From NCBI RefSeq assembly GCF_007714205.1, contig NZ_VMQU01000034.1, positions 1 through 45,323 on the forward strand: a stretch of DNA of 45,323 nucleotides, written 5' to 3'. The first letter of the stretch is position 1. The number at the start of each line of letters is the position of its first letter. Under the pieces are notes generated by a model. The model was not told where the DNA came from and ran no database searches. It saw nothing but the letters and a program-made list of their open reading frames with translations. Positions 44,817 through 45,323 of this stretch are shown here, one piece after another. Made by a program: the position numbers and the translations under genes. This DNA is from Mycobacterium helveticum (GTDB taxonomy: Bacteria > Actinomycetota > Actinomycetes > Mycobacteriales > Mycobacteriaceae).

Positions 44817-45323
44817 TCATCACAGGACGTCGCGCAACGGGTTTTCCCGCTCAGCCCGGAACGGATCCCCTTACGGGCGTCGCCCCAAGACGCTTGCCCG
44901 CCTACGTTGACTCTGGTCAGCATCCTTGCGAGGCGCCCCGAACCGCGGCCCGTTAGGAGATGAGATGCCGGTCAGCTCCCTGCCCGGTCCGGAGCCGGCC
45001 CGGCTGAGTGGCTGGCCGGCTTCAACCGCCGCCGGCGCAACCGACTCGGCGTCGCCGTCATCACGTACGCCTGCAACCCCGGCTATGCCGGGATGGCCGA
45101 CGCCTCCGCCGTCTCCGAAAACGCGCTCGCCTGGACCCCACAGTGGTACCCGCGCCAACAGGCGCTGCGGGCGGCCAACACGCACCTGGTCAACGCCCAC
45201 CACCCGCATCCGCTCGCCACGCATAACAGCTCCCAGCCCGGCAGAACTTGACCAGCTGGTGCGCAGCGACCCCTCGGTGCTGCGAGTGAGCGTGGAAGAC
45301 ATGGGGCGGGCGTTGGCCGAATC
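44817..45323 (+). other. Undecided terminal stretch, possible gene remnant
   Basis: From about 44964 the plus strand reads a coding-looking frame (EWLAGFNRRRRNRLG..., then NPGYAGMADASAVSENALAW) that stops at 45249-45251. A different frame from about 45235 (SPAELDQLVRSDPSVLRVSV) runs to the window edge. The two could be parts of one gene broken by a frameshift, or the start of a gene that continues outside. I do not recognise the product. The region 44817-44960 shows nothing clear. Confidence 0.3.

Overview
The window reads as a high-GC mycobacterial chromosome segment, probably from a slow-growing Mycobacterium other than M. tuberculosis. From remembered H37Rv gene order (not searched), the left part follows Rv1544 to Rv1531: two short-chain reductases, lprI, an RluD-type pseudouridine synthase, lspA, ansA, dinX, ileS, the small gene Rv1535, a TetR regulator, a nitronate-monooxygenase-like enzyme and a CMD-family protein. 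glbN, adh and fadD24 do not appear at their usual places. Two extra genes sit between dinX and ileS: a methyltransferase, and an AbiEi/DUF559-like protein bracketed by palindromic repeats.

12.1-13.0 kb is a regulatory hub read on the minus strand: an M-box (Mg2+) riboswitch, a previously unannotated 26-codon leader ORF with a strong Shine-Dalgarno, the Rv1535-like gene, then a translational T-box that controls ileS.

16.6-42.0 kb is a compact glycolipid locus of the lipooligosaccharide (LOS; pks5/papA/mmpL12/fadD25) type. A Mas-like PKS, a PapA acyltransferase and a GT1 glycosyltransferase run in series. A GAP/Sap-family membrane protein and a large MmpL transporter are divergent, and a FAAL (FadD25-like) is convergent with the MmpL. 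A second acyltransferase-fold protein, three GT2 glycosyltransferases, a second GAP/Sap protein, two methyltransferases (one AT-rich) and a GT-C-like membrane protein follow. The logic is: FAAL activates a starter acid, the PKS builds a methyl-branched chain, PapA transfers it to a sugar core, the GTs and methyltransferases decorate the glycan, and MmpL plus GAP proteins export the product. No nucleotide-sugar synthesis genes and no NRPS are present.

The right end (42.2-45.3 kb) holds a dodecin, a SEC-C protein with an apparent C-terminal frameshift, a RelE/Phd-type toxin-antitoxin pair and an undecided terminal stretch.

Several starts are fixed by a TANNNT -10 box 6-8 nt upstream, the hallmark of leaderless mycobacterial transcripts. 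The best candidates for something undescribed are the palindrome-flanked AbiEi/DUF559 gene and the M-box leader ORF.
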